64,000 nt of DNA from JBGSKY01 sp041740995 (GTDB lineage: Bacteria; Planctomycetota; Planctomycetia; Pirellulales; Pirellulaceae): the NCBI GenBank assembly GCA_041740995.1, contig JBGSKY010000136.1:12908-76907 (forward strand), given 5' to 3'. Positions 35,459-44,194 of this stretch are shown here, one piece after another (the first letter of the stretch is position 1; every line of letters starts with the position of its first letter). The notes below the pieces were generated by a model. The model ran no database searches, had not been told where the DNA came from, and was given only the letters and a program-made list of their open reading frames with translations. Both the position numbers and the translations under genes were made by a program.

Positions 35459-37906
35459 CTACTTCCTAACGACGACCAACCAATCTTGGTCGGCATCCGA
35501 AGGCGGATTTCCAAGTGGAACGGACTTGCCGCCAGCTACGGACTTCACCTTCGATTCGATTAGTTCACCGCCGATACGCGGGTTGAACCAACGAACGGTA
35601 AAACTGCCCTTGGCTCCACCAAGATCAAGTTCGCTGGTACCGCCACTAGGCAAATAGACCAGATAAACTTCACCTGTTTTTGCGAAACAGAATTTTGAGT
35701 TGTCACTTTTCGTGTTGCCAATAAGAGCGTCCGCGTTTTGCATTTCCCAATACGGGATTTCGTTCGAAGCGAAAAAATCGATCGCCAATCGACAAAAATC
35801 CCAACTACGATCGCGGCTTCGATAATCTTCACAGATGAGATCGTTCTCCGGCAGTGAATAACCGAAGTAATACTCGACACCAGCCCCGCCAGCCATCAGC
35901 GTTCCCCACAGGCACAACTTTCGCACGTCGTGCATCGTATACTTCTTTCCGTCTTGGGTCGCGGTTCCATCATTTCCTTTGTAACCTGGGTCAGCCGGTA
36001 CGCCATCGCTCGCCGGATTTTGCTCGTCATTGGCAACGACCCACGGCTTGCCTGCTTGATTTGATTCCTTGACCCACTTCAATGTTTGCTGGTGTGCCTG
36101 GCTCCACGAGTTCTGAAGAGACAAACCAGTCAGCAAAGACTTTTCTCCCAGAAGCGGCGTGTAAACCTTGTTCTGTTGTCCAGGAAAAGTATGAAGCACG
36201 ATGTTGTGATTATACGGGTCAGTATCATGAAGATACTTCACCATGTCTCGGACTTCTTCCGTGCTCTGCGTGTTCTCTTCGCCGATGTTCCAGTTAAGGG
36301 CAAGGGCGTGACCAAAACGAGCGATCAGTTCTCGACAGTAAAGCTTACGTTCTGGACCAAGCTTGCCACCGTCGAGCGATTCGGGAACACGACTAACGAC
36401 TAATTTGTCACCGCGACGATCATCATCCATTTCGTTCTCTTGAAGCTTGAAATGAAGATAAAGTCCTTTGGCCGTCGCATGGTCAAAGACGATACCCCAT
36501 TGATCGAGCTTCGAGCAGTCCCAGTGCATCTTGTCGTTTCGATCGACAAAGGGCCAAACGTTATCTCCATCACCACTTGCGTTATAAGTCAAGAACGAGA
36601 AGGCATTGACGCCTTTACTCGACAAATAATTCAGCGCACCGATAAGCCCTTTGCCCTTCCCGTCCTTCCAAGTCGGGTCGCCGCTCGTCCAGTCGGCAGC
36701 GTGTGGTTGCCAAGTCTTAAGTGGGACCTTGGCGGCCTTGCCTGCGATGGTATTGTCGAAGTCGGTGTAGGCCAGCAAAGTCTCCGGCGCATCGGGTCCT
36801 GCCTTCAGAAAATATTTCTTGGATCCAGCGAACTGTAAGTGATGCTTGCCGACGTAGGTCAGCCGCCCCTGCGATCGAAAGTCGACTCCCTTTTTATCGG
36901 ATGCTGCGATCGTAAAAGTCCCTTGAACACCATCAAACGGTGGGACTGCCGAGCCAGTCCGTTCGATTGCAGCATTGATACCTTGTCGCATGGAAACGAC
37001 GTAATTCCATTCGCCCACTTTGTCCGGCGACAAATGAGCAACCCACTTGGTGCCTGAATCGGCGGATGAGTTGGCAGCATCGCCGTCCGCCGCAAAGTAA
37101 CCTGGCACCGAGAACTTTGGTGCTCCGCTTTCATGCGTAAACAAAACATCGAAGGCTAAATCGGTAAACGGATTGGGTTCGATATCAAGTTCGTTTGCAA
37201 ATGGTCCGTCGAGCACTATAGAAACCTTATGCCATTGTTTCAGTTCGCCACGTATGACGACAGTTCCGTCACCGTCCTCCTTTCGCGGCAACACCAACCG
37301 TGGACCATTCGGATTCACTATCACCGGAGCAATCTTAGACGAGTCCATTTCCGCAACCGCAATCTTCGTTGCTTCATCTGCCGGAACAAACACGAGTTGC
37401 GAGATTCTCCCACGACTAGAATCTCGCCCTTTCTCGGATGCTATCTGCGAACGGAGTGTAAGAACGTCACCCGAATCGAGTGCAACACTATTCCAGGTCA
37501 CCGTGAACGGTGGACCTTCTTCGAACGTCTTTTCACTCAACGGACAAGTGAACTTACCAAGCTCTACATCATTGGAGGAAAATTGATACGTCGATTGACC
37601 ATCGTTTTCACCTACAGCGGAAAGCGTGACGTCGTATCGTCCACTTGGAAAAGGAAAGGCAGTCTGAACTTGACCAGACTTATTATGCGCTGGATTGAGT
37701 GCAAGCCATTTTCTTTCGTCTAGGTAATAGCCAGTTCCTTCGAGTGAGAATTGCTCGGCAGTGATGACAAGTTGAGGTTCTGCCGCTGAAGTCGCTGAAA
37801 CTGAATCAACCTTGGAAGCTTCGTCTGCTACCAAGCGTTGTGAACCAGACAACATTAGCAACATAAGAGTAAGAAACAGTGACGACTCACAATTTAGCTT
37901 GTACAT
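35459..37906 (-). CDS. Exported DUF5060-type glycoside hydrolase
   Basis: 815 residues with an N-terminal signal (LFLTLMLLMLSGSQRLVADE). A beta-sandwich region comes first, then the DUF5060 domain (VVIRGELKQWHKVSIVLDGPF...FDVLFTHESG, about residues 212-330). Next is a TIM-barrel-like catalytic part with the family block YFLKAGPDAPETLLAYTDFD (about 378-397) and GVNAFSFLTYN. Candidate acid/base and nucleophile are Glu in NWNIGEEN and in VVANDEQ, as usual for clan A barrels. A C-terminal beta-domain completes it. It follows the tetronate-type genes by 74 nt on the same strand, so it may release the sugar used by that operon. The exact glycosidic bond cannot be read from the sequence. Confidence 0.82.
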   Translation of the reverse strand: MYKLNCESSLFLTLMLLMLSGSQRLVADEASKVDSVSATSAAEPQLVITAEQFSLEGTGYYLDERKWLALNPAHNKSGQVQTAFPFPSGRYDVTLSAVGENDGQSTYQFSSNDVELGKFTCPLSEKTFEEGPPFTVTWNSVALDSGDVLTLRSQIASEKGRDSSRGRISQLVFVPADEATKIAVAEMDSSKIAPVIVNPNGPRLVLPRKEDGDGTVVIRGELKQWHKVSIVLDGPFANELDIEPNPFTDLAFDVLFTHESGAPKFSVPGYFAADGDAANSSADSGTKWVAHLSPDKVGEWNYVVSMRQGINAAIERTGSAVPPFDGVQGTFTIAASDKKGVDFRSQGRLTYVGKHHLQFAGSKKYFLKAGPDAPETLLAYTDFDNTIAGKAAKVPLKTWQPHAADWTSGDPTWKDGKGKGLIGALNYLSSKGVNAFSFLTYNASGDGDNVWPFVDRNDKMHWDCSKLDQWGIVFDHATAKGLYLHFKLQENEMDDDRRGDKLVVSRVPESLDGGKLGPERKLYCRELIARFGHALALNWNIGEENTQSTEEVRDMVKYLHDTDPYNHNIVLHTFPGQQNKVYTPLLGEKSLLTGLSLQNSWSQAHQQTLKWVKESNQAGKPWVVANDEQNPASDGVPADPGYKGNDGTATQDGKKYTMHDVRKLCLWGTLMAGGAGVEYYFGYSLPENDLICEDYRSRDRSWDFCRLAIDFFASNEIPYWEMQNADALIGNTKSDNSKFCFAKTGEVYLVYLPSGGTSELDLGGAKGSFTVRWFNPRIGGELIESKVKSVAGGKSVPLGNPPSDADQDWLVVVRK

Positions 37907-37980
37907 AAATGAATTTCTTCGGAGAGGTTTGAGGTTAAACGTAATGTTACAATTTAAGGTGTGACGATCTGGAACTGCGA

Positions 37981-39090
37981 CTAATCACATGTAACGACCG
38001 CCTTCGAAATAGCTTTGGCCACTGATTCGGCAACGTCGGCTGTAGATGCCTTACCACCTTGATCCACGGTCTTCAGTTGCCCTTCTTTCAATAACTGAGC
38101 CACAGTCGATTCGATCAGTGCACCGGCTTTACTAGCAGCCGAATCGCCATGTCGCGTCCCTAACCAATCCAACATCATCGCAGCGGAAAGAATCGTTGCG
38201 ATGGGATTGGCGATATTCTTGCCGGCCAACTGAGGAGCGGTTCCATGCGAAGGCTGAAAGAGCGCATGCTTGTCGCCAATTTCGGCCGACGGAGCCATTC
38301 CAAGACCACCGACAATAGCCGCACCGAGATCGGACAAAATATCGCCGAATTGATTCTCCATCACGAGAACATCCCAGTCGCTCGGCGAGGTCACCATGTA
38401 TAAGCTCATCGCGTCAACGTAAGTCGCATCCGATTCGATCTCTGGATAACGCGCCGCAACTTCGAAGAAGACTTTACGAAAAAATGCGAAGCTTCGAAAC
38501 ACGTTGGCCTTATCGACACAGGTCACTCGTCGTTTTCCATCGCTTGGTCTCCCTTTACGACGCTGAGCCAATTGGAACGCATAGTTGACGACACGTTCAG
38601 TCCCTTGACGAGTAATCACGATGGTGTCGGTGGCGACTTGGTCATTAAGAAGACAGCCACCGCCAAACGAAGCGAACAGGCCCTCTAGATTTTCACGCAG
38701 AATGACCATATCGATCCCTGCGTCAGCGGTGTTCAACGGTGTCCGGACTCCTGGATATAGTTTCACCGGCCGAACGGCTGCATAGAGCCCCATCGCTCGA
38801 CGAAGTCCCATCATCATGTCTGGCTGGACTTCGGTTCCATCGGGTTTGCGAACATCGGGCAAACCGATCGCGGCCAATAGCACTGCATCGGAAGCCAAGC
38901 AATCGTCAAGGACTTCGCTTGGAATCGCGACACCATGTTTTCGATAATGCTCAGCGCCCGCTGCATGGCAATTGATCTTCAGCGAAACATCGCAGACTGT
39001 CTCTATTGCTTCCAACGTCAACAACGTAGCATCAAGGCATTCTGGACCGATGCCGTCTCCTGGTAGAGCGGCGACTGTGTAGGTTTTCAA
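37981..39090 (-). CDS. Isocitrate/isopropylmalate/tartrate dehydrogenase family enzyme
   Basis: NAD-dependent beta-decarboxylating-type hydroxyacid dehydrogenase, 369 residues. Family features: ALPGDGIGPE (8-17), Arg97, Arg107 and Arg132, the RENLEGLFA loop (132-140), catalytic Lys194 in CVDKANVF, metal-binding Asp226, Asp250 and Asp254 (MENQFGDILSDLGAA), and the nucleotide loop PSHGTAPQLAGKNIANP. The substrate loop is not that of LeuB or Icd. Translation starts at TTG, overlapping the stop of the aldolase gene as TTGA. In this operon it probably oxidises the 3-hydroxyl of a tetronate-like acid, by analogy with tartrate dehydrogenase. A decarboxylating reaction cannot be excluded. Confidence 0.85.
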   Translation of the reverse strand: MKTYTVAALPGDGIGPECLDATLLTLEAIETVCDVSLKINCHAAGAEHYRKHGVAIPSEVLDDCLASDAVLLAAIGLPDVRKPDGTEVQPDMMMGLRRAMGLYAAVRPVKLYPGVRTPLNTADAGIDMVILRENLEGLFASFGGGCLLNDQVATDTIVITRQGTERVVNYAFQLAQRRKGRPSDGKRRVTCVDKANVFRSFAFFRKVFFEVAARYPEIESDATYVDAMSLYMVTSPSDWDVLVMENQFGDILSDLGAAIVGGLGMAPSAEIGDKHALFQPSHGTAPQLAGKNIANPIATILSAAMMLDWLGTRHGDSAASKAGALIESTVAQLLKEGQLKTVDQGGKASTADVAESVAKAISKAVVTCD

Positions 39091-39722
39091 GAATCCTTCT
39101 CCAATAAAGTTAGCCGTTGAACCTGCTCGCTGTTTAAAAAACGCGTTGGCATGCCCTTGAGCATTAAAAATAGTTTTGCTGTTTCTTCTAGCTCTTCGAC
39201 TGCGTACACCGCACTGTCCAAGTCGCGGCCACCAATGACCGGGCCGTGATTGGCTAATAGAACTCCTCGAGCCGACTTCGACGCTTTTTCAACAGCATCC
39301 GCTAACGAAATGTCGCCTGGAGCAAAATACGGAACGAGCGGCAACCTTCCGACTCGCATCACAAAGTAGGCAGTGATTGGTGGCAACACGTTTTCGGGAT
39401 CAATGTCGCTGAGACAACTTACCGCCACGGACCAAGTGGAATGCAAGTGTACGATAGCTAGTTCGTTCGCTCGCGATCGGTAATAGGCGGCATGCAAGAA
39501 CGCTTCCTTCGATGGTGGTAGACCGTCGATTAAGTTGCCCGATGAGTCGAGTCGCGAAATCTGATCAGGGTCCAATCTTCCGAGGCAAGAGTTGGTTGGT
39601 GTAATCAATAAACCATCCGGCAATCGAACGCTAAGGTTTCCGGAGCTTCCCGAAGTCAGTCCACGCTCGAACAGCGATCGCCCATGTGCAACCATTTGTT
39701 CTCGAAGTTCGCGTTCGCTCAT
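39087..39722 (-). CDS. otnC: 3-oxo-tetronate 4-phosphate decarboxylase
   Basis: Class II aldolase/adducin fold with strong resemblance to OtnC, which decarboxylates 3-oxo-tetronate 4-phosphate to dihydroxyacetone phosphate. 211 residues. Motifs: GLTSGSSGNLSVRLPDG (21-37), ITPTN, catalytic-site Glu73 in SKEAFLH, metal ligands His92 and His94 in VHLHSTWS and His159 in LLANHGPV, and the VEELEETAKL helix. It lies directly after OtnK with an ATGA overlap, the usual pairing in tetronate operons. All metal ligands are present, so the enzyme should be active. Confidence 0.88.
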   Translation of the reverse strand: MSERELREQMVAHGRSLFERGLTSGSSGNLSVRLPDGLLITPTNSCLGRLDPDQISRLDSSGNLIDGLPPSKEAFLHAAYYRSRANELAIVHLHSTWSVAVSCLSDIDPENVLPPITAYFVMRVGRLPLVPYFAPGDISLADAVEKASKSARGVLLANHGPVIGGRDLDSAVYAVEELEETAKLFLMLKGMPTRFLNSEQVQRLTLLEKDS

Positions 39723-40996
39723 GATTGGCCTTTCAATGCTTCGATAAAAAATCTTGGCCCACCAAAATTACCCGATTTAAGTACCAACGAGATCAATGGT
39801 TTCTCAAGCGTCTGGATCCAGGGGACGCCTGGAGCGATCTCCTGACCAATCCGTACTGCCTTAATATTCAAAGCATTGATCACAGCACCGGATGTTTCGC
39901 CGCCCGCGACTACGATTCGACGAACACCGCGATCAATCAATCTTCGAGCGATCAACCCGAAGCTTTGTTCAACCAAATTCGCAGCGTTCTGACCACCGAA
40001 ACGCTGGAGAACTGAAGTAATTGCTTCGCTACTAGCACCTGAGCAAATCAGAACTGGCGAATCGCAAGTTTCGTCGGTACTCCAAATCTGATCGCACCAA
40101 TTGATTGCGGCTATGGCTTCGTCTTCTGTTTTTTTCGTTTTGAGTGCCAAGTGAAAAACGGGAAACTGAGTCCCGAATTCTGCGATCTGAGTGCGTGTTG
40201 TGTCAGAGCAGCTACCGGCTAGAACGACAGTCCGCGAGCCGCAAGCAGCATTCTCTCCAGCAATACTTTCGTGAATAATAGGCATGATTTCCGAAGGATT
40301 GATTTCGGATCGCAGCTCTTCCGCCCAATACTTCGAGATAGCCGAACCGCCTGTCACTAATCGATGATTGCGAGCAAGTTTCGCAATTCTCTTCAAGTCT
40401 CCGTCGTTAATCGCATCCGCAATCAGATGACGCGGCAGTTGGCCCGGCAAATCAACTGGCGACAAAGTTGCGGATAACGATAGGAGATCGACCGAGCGAT
40501 TCGATTGAGCCTGTAGAACGCGAACGAGATTGCTATCCAACATCGGATTTAGCGGATGGTTCCTCATTCCACTTTCGTGAAGTGGTACACCTCCAACGAA
40601 CAAGTGCCCGCAATAGACCGTTCGTCCATTTTCGGGAAACGCCGGACAGAAGATCACCTCAGTCGCATCCAGTGCCCTGGCCAATGCCTCAGCTACCGGC
40701 CCAATGTTGCCAGCGGGCGTCGAGTCGAACGTCGAGCAATATTTGAAAAAGAATCGCTTAATGTCCATCGACTCTAAAAAGCGTAACGCCTTCATCGACC
40801 ATTGGACGGCTTTCTCTGCGGGTACCGAACGCGACTTAAGCGATACGACAATCGCATCAACGTCTACGAACTGCCGTGATTCATTCGGCACGTCAAAACA
40901 TTGAATGACTCGCAATCCTGCGCGGACCAACATCGATGCAAGATCGGTCGCCCCTGTGTAGTCGTCGGCAATACATCCGAGCCATGGAGCCGTCAT
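39719..40996 (-). CDS. otnK: 3-oxo-tetronate kinase (four-carbon acid sugar kinase)
   Basis: DUF1537-family kinase that phosphorylates a 3-oxo-tetronate at C4 with ATP. 425 residues. The N-terminal sugar-acid-binding domain has GCIADDYTGATDLASML (7-23) and KYCSTFDSTPAGNIGP (85-100), which are close to OtnK rather than DtnK. The C-terminal nucleotide-binding domain has VVLAGSCSDTTRTQI, VVAGGETSGAV and IAPGVPW followed by LKSGNFGG. ATGA overlaps link it to the fused gene upstream and to otnC downstream. Substrate assignment to 3-oxo-tetronate rests on the motif pattern and on the neighbouring otnC. Confidence 0.9.
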   Translation of the reverse strand: MTAPWLGCIADDYTGATDLASMLVRAGLRVIQCFDVPNESRQFVDVDAIVVSLKSRSVPAEKAVQWSMKALRFLESMDIKRFFFKYCSTFDSTPAGNIGPVAEALARALDATEVIFCPAFPENGRTVYCGHLFVGGVPLHESGMRNHPLNPMLDSNLVRVLQAQSNRSVDLLSLSATLSPVDLPGQLPRHLIADAINDGDLKRIAKLARNHRLVTGGSAISKYWAEELRSEINPSEIMPIIHESIAGENAACGSRTVVLAGSCSDTTRTQIAEFGTQFPVFHLALKTKKTEDEAIAAINWCDQIWSTDETCDSPVLICSGASSEAITSVLQRFGGQNAANLVEQSFGLIARRLIDRGVRRIVVAGGETSGAVINALNIKAVRIGQEIAPGVPWIQTLEKPLISLVLKSGNFGGPRFFIEALKGQS

Positions 40997-42753
40997 GCAG
41001 TGGCTCCATTTTGATTATCTGCATCAATTATTGGCCTGCAATGCTCGATTGCGATCGCTCGAACAGGACAGCCATCGCCATCTAGAATTCGAAGCGGGAG
41101 CGCGATGAACTCGACCTCAGAGTGAGTCAACTGATCAAGATAAGCCAGGCCTTCGACAATCAATATGCCTCCCCGGAAAAGCGCCTGATGAACATCGGTA
41201 AGCTCTTGCATATTGTTTACATCAGCAACCGATGGTGGCTCGACTCCAATCATGGCGACCTGCTTTTCGACCAACCAATGTGCTAATTCGATGGAGATCC
41301 GGGGCAGCTCGTCGCGATATTCGGCTGTACCAAAATGTTTGTACCAATCGGTGCGGAACAACAATCGATCGCCAGGATAAACATCCCCGATTGTCCGCGT
41401 GACGTCTTCGATTGTCAGCAACTGTCGCGAGAGGGCGGGAGCAAGTTGAATAACGCGGGCCGGACCACAACAGCTCGATAGATCCTGCTGGTCTAAGGAC
41501 GCAGCTTCAGGGAGGAAGTGCTTAGGCGCATCCATGTGCGTTCCAGCATGAGAGTAGAGCGACAACGTCGTCGCATTCCAACCATCCACTTCTAAGCGTT
41601 TCGCCGTCGTTATCTCAACACCACGCATGGCGTTGGAAATAGGCAGGCTAAGATCGATCACGCGTGACTGCTTTTGTCGCGGCGGTCGAATTTTTGTGTC
41701 TAATGCACTACTCAATAAAGCGGATCGGCCCAAACGATTCGACTCGTAAGCTGCTTCAACAACACGCAGCGATTTGATGTACTCGCTCGGCGAAGTCTCA
41801 CACACGACCTGACCGTCGAGCACATCTATGAAGTGTTGCTGGCAAGCAAACACGCAGTCTCCAGCAAACCCGATTCGTGCTGGCGTATAGTCGTGTGCAT
41901 AGGCCGGTCTGCCGAGCGGTTTAATGGTGATCGCACCATCCAAAGCCAGCCATATGCTGCCACCGTCAGCTTCGACGACCATCTCGCCAAATGTGTATCG
42001 AGGATTCTCTGAGAGTGATTCGTTGTACCGATTCGCATCCCAAGTCGCCGTTGCGCCATTCGAAAAATGGAAACGTAATACGCCAGCGTCTTCTCCGGCA
42101 ATGACCGGGTTAAGTCGTTTTAATTCGGCGTGGCACTCGATGATCTCGCCTGCCAAAAAACGAAACGTATCAATAAAGTGTACACCGGTCTCCTTGACTA
42201 AAAGACGCGGCAATGTTCGGAAGTAAGGTTGTCGACCAAGGTAGGCGTCCTCGCCCCAACCATCTCCCATCCGAGTTCGCACATGTATCGAATGTAGGCG
42301 GCTACCTATGACTCCGTTATCAAGCAAGCACTTAATCTCGCGATACCAGGGCTGAAAGCGAAAGTTCTCGTGCACCATGAATGGCAGACCGCTTGCAAGT
42401 GCTGCATCAATGATCTGCTGGGCTTCAGCAAAGTTGTTCGCAAGTGGCTTCTGACAAATGCTTGGCAGGCCTCGAGCGATCACTTGTTGAACAATAGAAA
42501 GCCTGTCAATTGGCCCAGTCGCAATGTCCACAAAGTCCAGATCATCCCGATCAAGTGCTTTTGCAAGATCAGTGCAAACATCGGCAACATTATATTTTCT
42601 AGCAGCCCGTATCGCCTTGCCTTCGTCAAGATCGCAAATGCAGACGATCTGAGCGTTATCCATGCGTCGCCATGCATCCAGATGAAAGTCACTAAAGTAA
42701 CCGGCACCAATTAGAAGCCCACGGCGTTGACCGAATTTTCTATGAATAGTCAT
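40993..42753 (-). CDS. Fused Gfo/Idh/MocA dehydrogenase and cyclase-family hydrolase
   Basis: 586 residues with two enzymes in one chain. Residues 1-350: Gfo/Idh/MocA oxidoreductase with nucleotide motif LLIGAGYFSDFH (13-24), the active-site Lys102 in CQKPLA (Gln replaces the usual Glu of EKP) and ETGVHFIDTFRFLAG (188-202). Residues 363-586: cyclase family (kynurenine formamidase/isatin hydrolase fold) with the metal motif H-x-G-T-H-x-D-x-P-x-H at 402-412. The linker is about ten residues and the joint reads in frame with no sign of a sequencing join. ATGA overlaps on both sides. I infer oxidation of an aldose to a lactone followed by its hydrolysis, but neither substrate is proven. Confidence 0.87.
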   Translation of the reverse strand: MTIHRKFGQRRGLLIGAGYFSDFHLDAWRRMDNAQIVCICDLDEGKAIRAARKYNVADVCTDLAKALDRDDLDFVDIATGPIDRLSIVQQVIARGLPSICQKPLANNFAEAQQIIDAALASGLPFMVHENFRFQPWYREIKCLLDNGVIGSRLHSIHVRTRMGDGWGEDAYLGRQPYFRTLPRLLVKETGVHFIDTFRFLAGEIIECHAELKRLNPVIAGEDAGVLRFHFSNGATATWDANRYNESLSENPRYTFGEMVVEADGGSIWLALDGAITIKPLGRPAYAHDYTPARIGFAGDCVFACQQHFIDVLDGQVVCETSPSEYIKSLRVVEAAYESNRLGRSALLSSALDTKIRPPRQKQSRVIDLSLPISNAMRGVEITTAKRLEVDGWNATTLSLYSHAGTHMDAPKHFLPEAASLDQQDLSSCCGPARVIQLAPALSRQLLTIEDVTRTIGDVYPGDRLLFRTDWYKHFGTAEYRDELPRISIELAHWLVEKQVAMIGVEPPSVADVNNMQELTDVHQALFRGGILIVEGLAYLDQLTHSEVEFIALPLRILDGDGCPVRAIAIEHCRPIIDADNQNGATA

Positions 42754-44027
42754 TGCGACATCTTCCTACTTTCGGACTCTAGCGACTGCGTTGGATCAGC
42801 CAACATCCAAAGTCCAATCGCGGCCATATTGATCGCGGCCGCGAGAAAGAAGTAAGGCATCGATGAGTCGGTCCACTTCAGCAGATACGGAAAGGCAAGA
42901 CTCGTGACGAACGATCCAAGGTTGCCTGCCATGTTCATCGTGCCCGAAATCAATCCGGCTCGCGTGCGACCAATGTCGACGCATGTACTCCACGATGGCG
43001 GCAATGTCATGTCTGCGCCGAAAATACTGAGACTGAACCAAATCGATGACGAAAAAGGCGTCGTTGCATATGCACTTCCGACAATACCAATCGCAGCCAA
43101 CAGAAAACCTGTCATCGCGGGGATTCGCCGTGAAAGCACCCAACGATTCGAAGCATACAATCGGTCAACCCACCAACCCGATAGCCCACATCCAAGCGCA
43201 CCGCAAATCAGCGGAACCGCAGCAAATAAACTGGCCTCAAATCCTGTCAATCCATAGCGCGATTTCAGTTGCGGAAAAAACCAAGTCAGTGCAAAAAAGA
43301 AGATGAAGTTCGAAGCAAAATACTGCCCACAAAGCGCCCACATCGTTGGGGATGAGCGAAGGGACCTGCGATGCAAAATCTTTTGATCCATGGAATCGAT
43401 CGCCGTTAGCGACAATGGCTTCTGGCGTGTCGAAATGATGTAGTCGCGTTCGTGTTCGCTTAACCATCTGGCTTCAATCGGATCGTCTCGAAAGAACAGA
43501 AACCAGCAGACTGCCCAGAGTAAACCGATGGCCATCAAGACGACGAACGTCGATCGCCAACCAAAAGATATAATCAACCAAGAGATCAATGGCAGAGTCA
43601 CTGCCGCGCCGATCCTGGATCCCGAGAAATTGACGGCTTGCACACGCCCTCGTTCCTGCATCGGAACCCAAGAGTAGACGGCCCGAGACATTCCCGGAAA
43701 GGCACCCGCCTCACCGGCCCCGAATAGAAACCGCACTGACAACAACGCGAGGAAAGAATTCGCCGCAGCCGTGAGCCCCGTGAACATAGACCAAACCATC
43801 ACAATGACAGCCAGGACGCGGCGTGGTCCCATTCGATCCGCCAGCCAACCGCTCGGAGTTTGCAACAAAGCATATCCCAACGCAAACGCACTGAAGATCC
43901 AGCCCATTTGTGTTTCGGAAAGACTGAGATCGTCGGCAACAGAATCTTTCGCGACAGAAATACAGATGCGATCGACGTACAGGAGTACGGATAGGAGAAA
44001 TGTCGCCAGTACGATCAACCACCGCAT
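42750..44027 (-). CDS. MFS transporter, anion:cation symporter type
   Basis: Inner-membrane transporter of the major facilitator superfamily, 425 residues with twelve predicted helices. The signature loop between helices 2 and 3 is GWLADRMGPRRVLAV, and the N-terminal YVDRICISVAKDSVADDLSLSETQMGWIFSAFALGYALLQTPSG block is typical of the ACS family, which imports hexuronates, glucarate, tartrate and similar sugar acids with cations. First gene of the operon, divergent from the LysR gene, and it overlaps the fused gene by 4 nt (ATGA). Its cargo is therefore probably the acid or lactone used by the operon. Confidence 0.9.
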   Translation of the reverse strand: MRWLIVLATFLLSVLLYVDRICISVAKDSVADDLSLSETQMGWIFSAFALGYALLQTPSGWLADRMGPRRVLAVIVMVWSMFTGLTAAANSFLALLSVRFLFGAGEAGAFPGMSRAVYSWVPMQERGRVQAVNFSGSRIGAAVTLPLISWLIISFGWRSTFVVLMAIGLLWAVCWFLFFRDDPIEARWLSEHERDYIISTRQKPLSLTAIDSMDQKILHRRSLRSSPTMWALCGQYFASNFIFFFALTWFFPQLKSRYGLTGFEASLFAAVPLICGALGCGLSGWWVDRLYASNRWVLSRRIPAMTGFLLAAIGIVGSAYATTPFSSSIWFSLSIFGADMTLPPSWSTCVDIGRTRAGLISGTMNMAGNLGSFVTSLAFPYLLKWTDSSMPYFFLAAAINMAAIGLWMLADPTQSLESESRKMSQ

Positions 44028-44111
44028 GTATCGACTTCAACTTGATTGGAGCACAAGCTCTGGAATTGCTTGAACTGGAGAGAATCAATTTCTGACTTGT
44101 TAATTCTAGCT

Positions 44112-44140
44112 TGGTATTTGTTCGTCACAATCGTATAATC
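44112..44140 (+). promoter_or_regulatory. Candidate promoter for the LysR gene
   Basis: TTGGTA (44112-44117), a 17-nt spacer, then a perfect TATAAT (44135-44140). A dyad, TTCGT (44122-44126) with ACGAA (44146-44150), spans the -10 element and could be a regulator site. The region lies in the 167-nt gap between the divergent MFS and LysR genes. Confidence 0.5.
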
Positions 44141-44194
44141 TTGAACGAATATCCAATAAAAACGAATGAATAAGGCGATGGAAAGCACGATTTG

